Position numbers and translations under genes: made by a program
Part shown: positions 63,780 to 64,000 of the stretch, piece after piece
Numbering within the stretch: position 1 is the first letter of the stretch
How the letters are laid out: each line of letters starts with the position of its first letter
Notes under the pieces: generated by a model
Told to the model about the DNA's origin: nothing
What the model saw: only the letters and a program-made list of their open reading frames with translations
Databases searched by the model: none
Assembly: GCA_039566865.1 (NCBI GenBank)
Contig: CM076949.1
Span: 12,129,501-12,193,500 of the forward strand
Reading direction: 5' to 3'
DNA length: 64,000 nucleotides
Source: Aurelia coerulea
Taxonomy: Eukaryota; Cnidaria; Scyphozoa; Semaeostomeae; Ulmaridae

Positions 63780-64000
63780 TTGTGTCTCATTTTTCAGCAG
63801 TTGCTTTTTTTTCGATGTTTGTTATAATTGCTTAAATTTTTCTTTCGTTCGACTATTTCCTCGTAATGTCATGAAATTTCTTTTAACTATGCTCCCCTGA
63901 AACCATATCAGGTTTGAAAAGGATAAAAATACTTAAGGATATTTTCAGGCTTGAAACGAAAATTTCTTAGGAATATTGAGTCTGGACAAAATTTATAGTA
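63780..64000. other. Kinase intron, nothing recognised
   Basis: No coding segment seen before the window ends. Confidence 0.5.

Overview
The window looks like nuclear DNA of an invertebrate animal, most likely a cnidarian and perhaps an anthozoan/coral (inference). The reasons are AT-rich sequence, spliced host exons, many microsatellites, and a mix of CR1-like, R4/Dong-like, Ty3/Gypsy, BEL/Pao, Mutator-like and piggyBac-like elements. No bacterial operons, rRNA, tRNA or CRISPR arrays were seen. Almost every long reading frame belongs to a transposable element (TE).

One host gene is visible. Two + strand exons, 23980-24115 and 59962-60083, encode adjacent pieces of a protein kinase domain (DFG...APE...DVWS, then LGIILFAMLNGRLPF). 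They resemble the testis-specific Ser/Thr kinase (TSSK) group. Their splice phases match exactly, so the intervening 35.8 kb reads as a single intron packed with nested TEs. Exons for the N-terminal lobe, and any exon after 60083, were not found.

Region by region. 1-1515: nothing recognised. 1516-9860: two near-identical head-to-tail 5'-truncated RT/restriction-like-endonuclease (RLE) elements on the minus strand, a (TAA)n tract, a nearly intact R4/Dong-like element on the plus strand ending in (TAA)n, and a decayed CR1-like tail. 10150-11502: BEL/Pao 3' fragment. 11520-12970: diverged direct duplication. 12995-14660: a second, truncated R4/Dong-like copy between (TAA)n tracts, a 760-bp palindrome, and a TAA-linked repeat. 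14867-21327: a complete Ty3/Gypsy element (146-bp LTRs, 5-bp target site duplication, TSD) split by a non-LTR RT fragment, which leaves an in-frame RT-integrase chimera. 21330-23979: intron sequence with a foldback element.

Inside the kinase intron lie: a G-rich terminal-inverted-repeat (TIR) MITE; a full-length CR1-like element with an intact 1175-codon ORF carrying a 2A-like peptide (25018-29071); an orphan ORF1-like coiled-coil gene (31526-32296); a nest of DNA transposons (33256-37030); two piggyBac-like TTAA elements; a broken Mutator-like transposase gene (39317-41148); a large inverted-repeat structure (42424-45171); a composite element with RT remains (48228-52138); a second CR1-like copy carrying a MITE with an 8-bp TSD (53124-54981); and an intact Ty3/Gypsy element (55419-59823) whose 3' LTR ends 138 bp before the second kinase exon. 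After that exon lies a 3.4-kb element with about 560-bp TIRs (60399-63776).

The genes do not form a pathway. The window records successive insertions, several dated relative to each other by nesting and by TSDs readable in the sequence.
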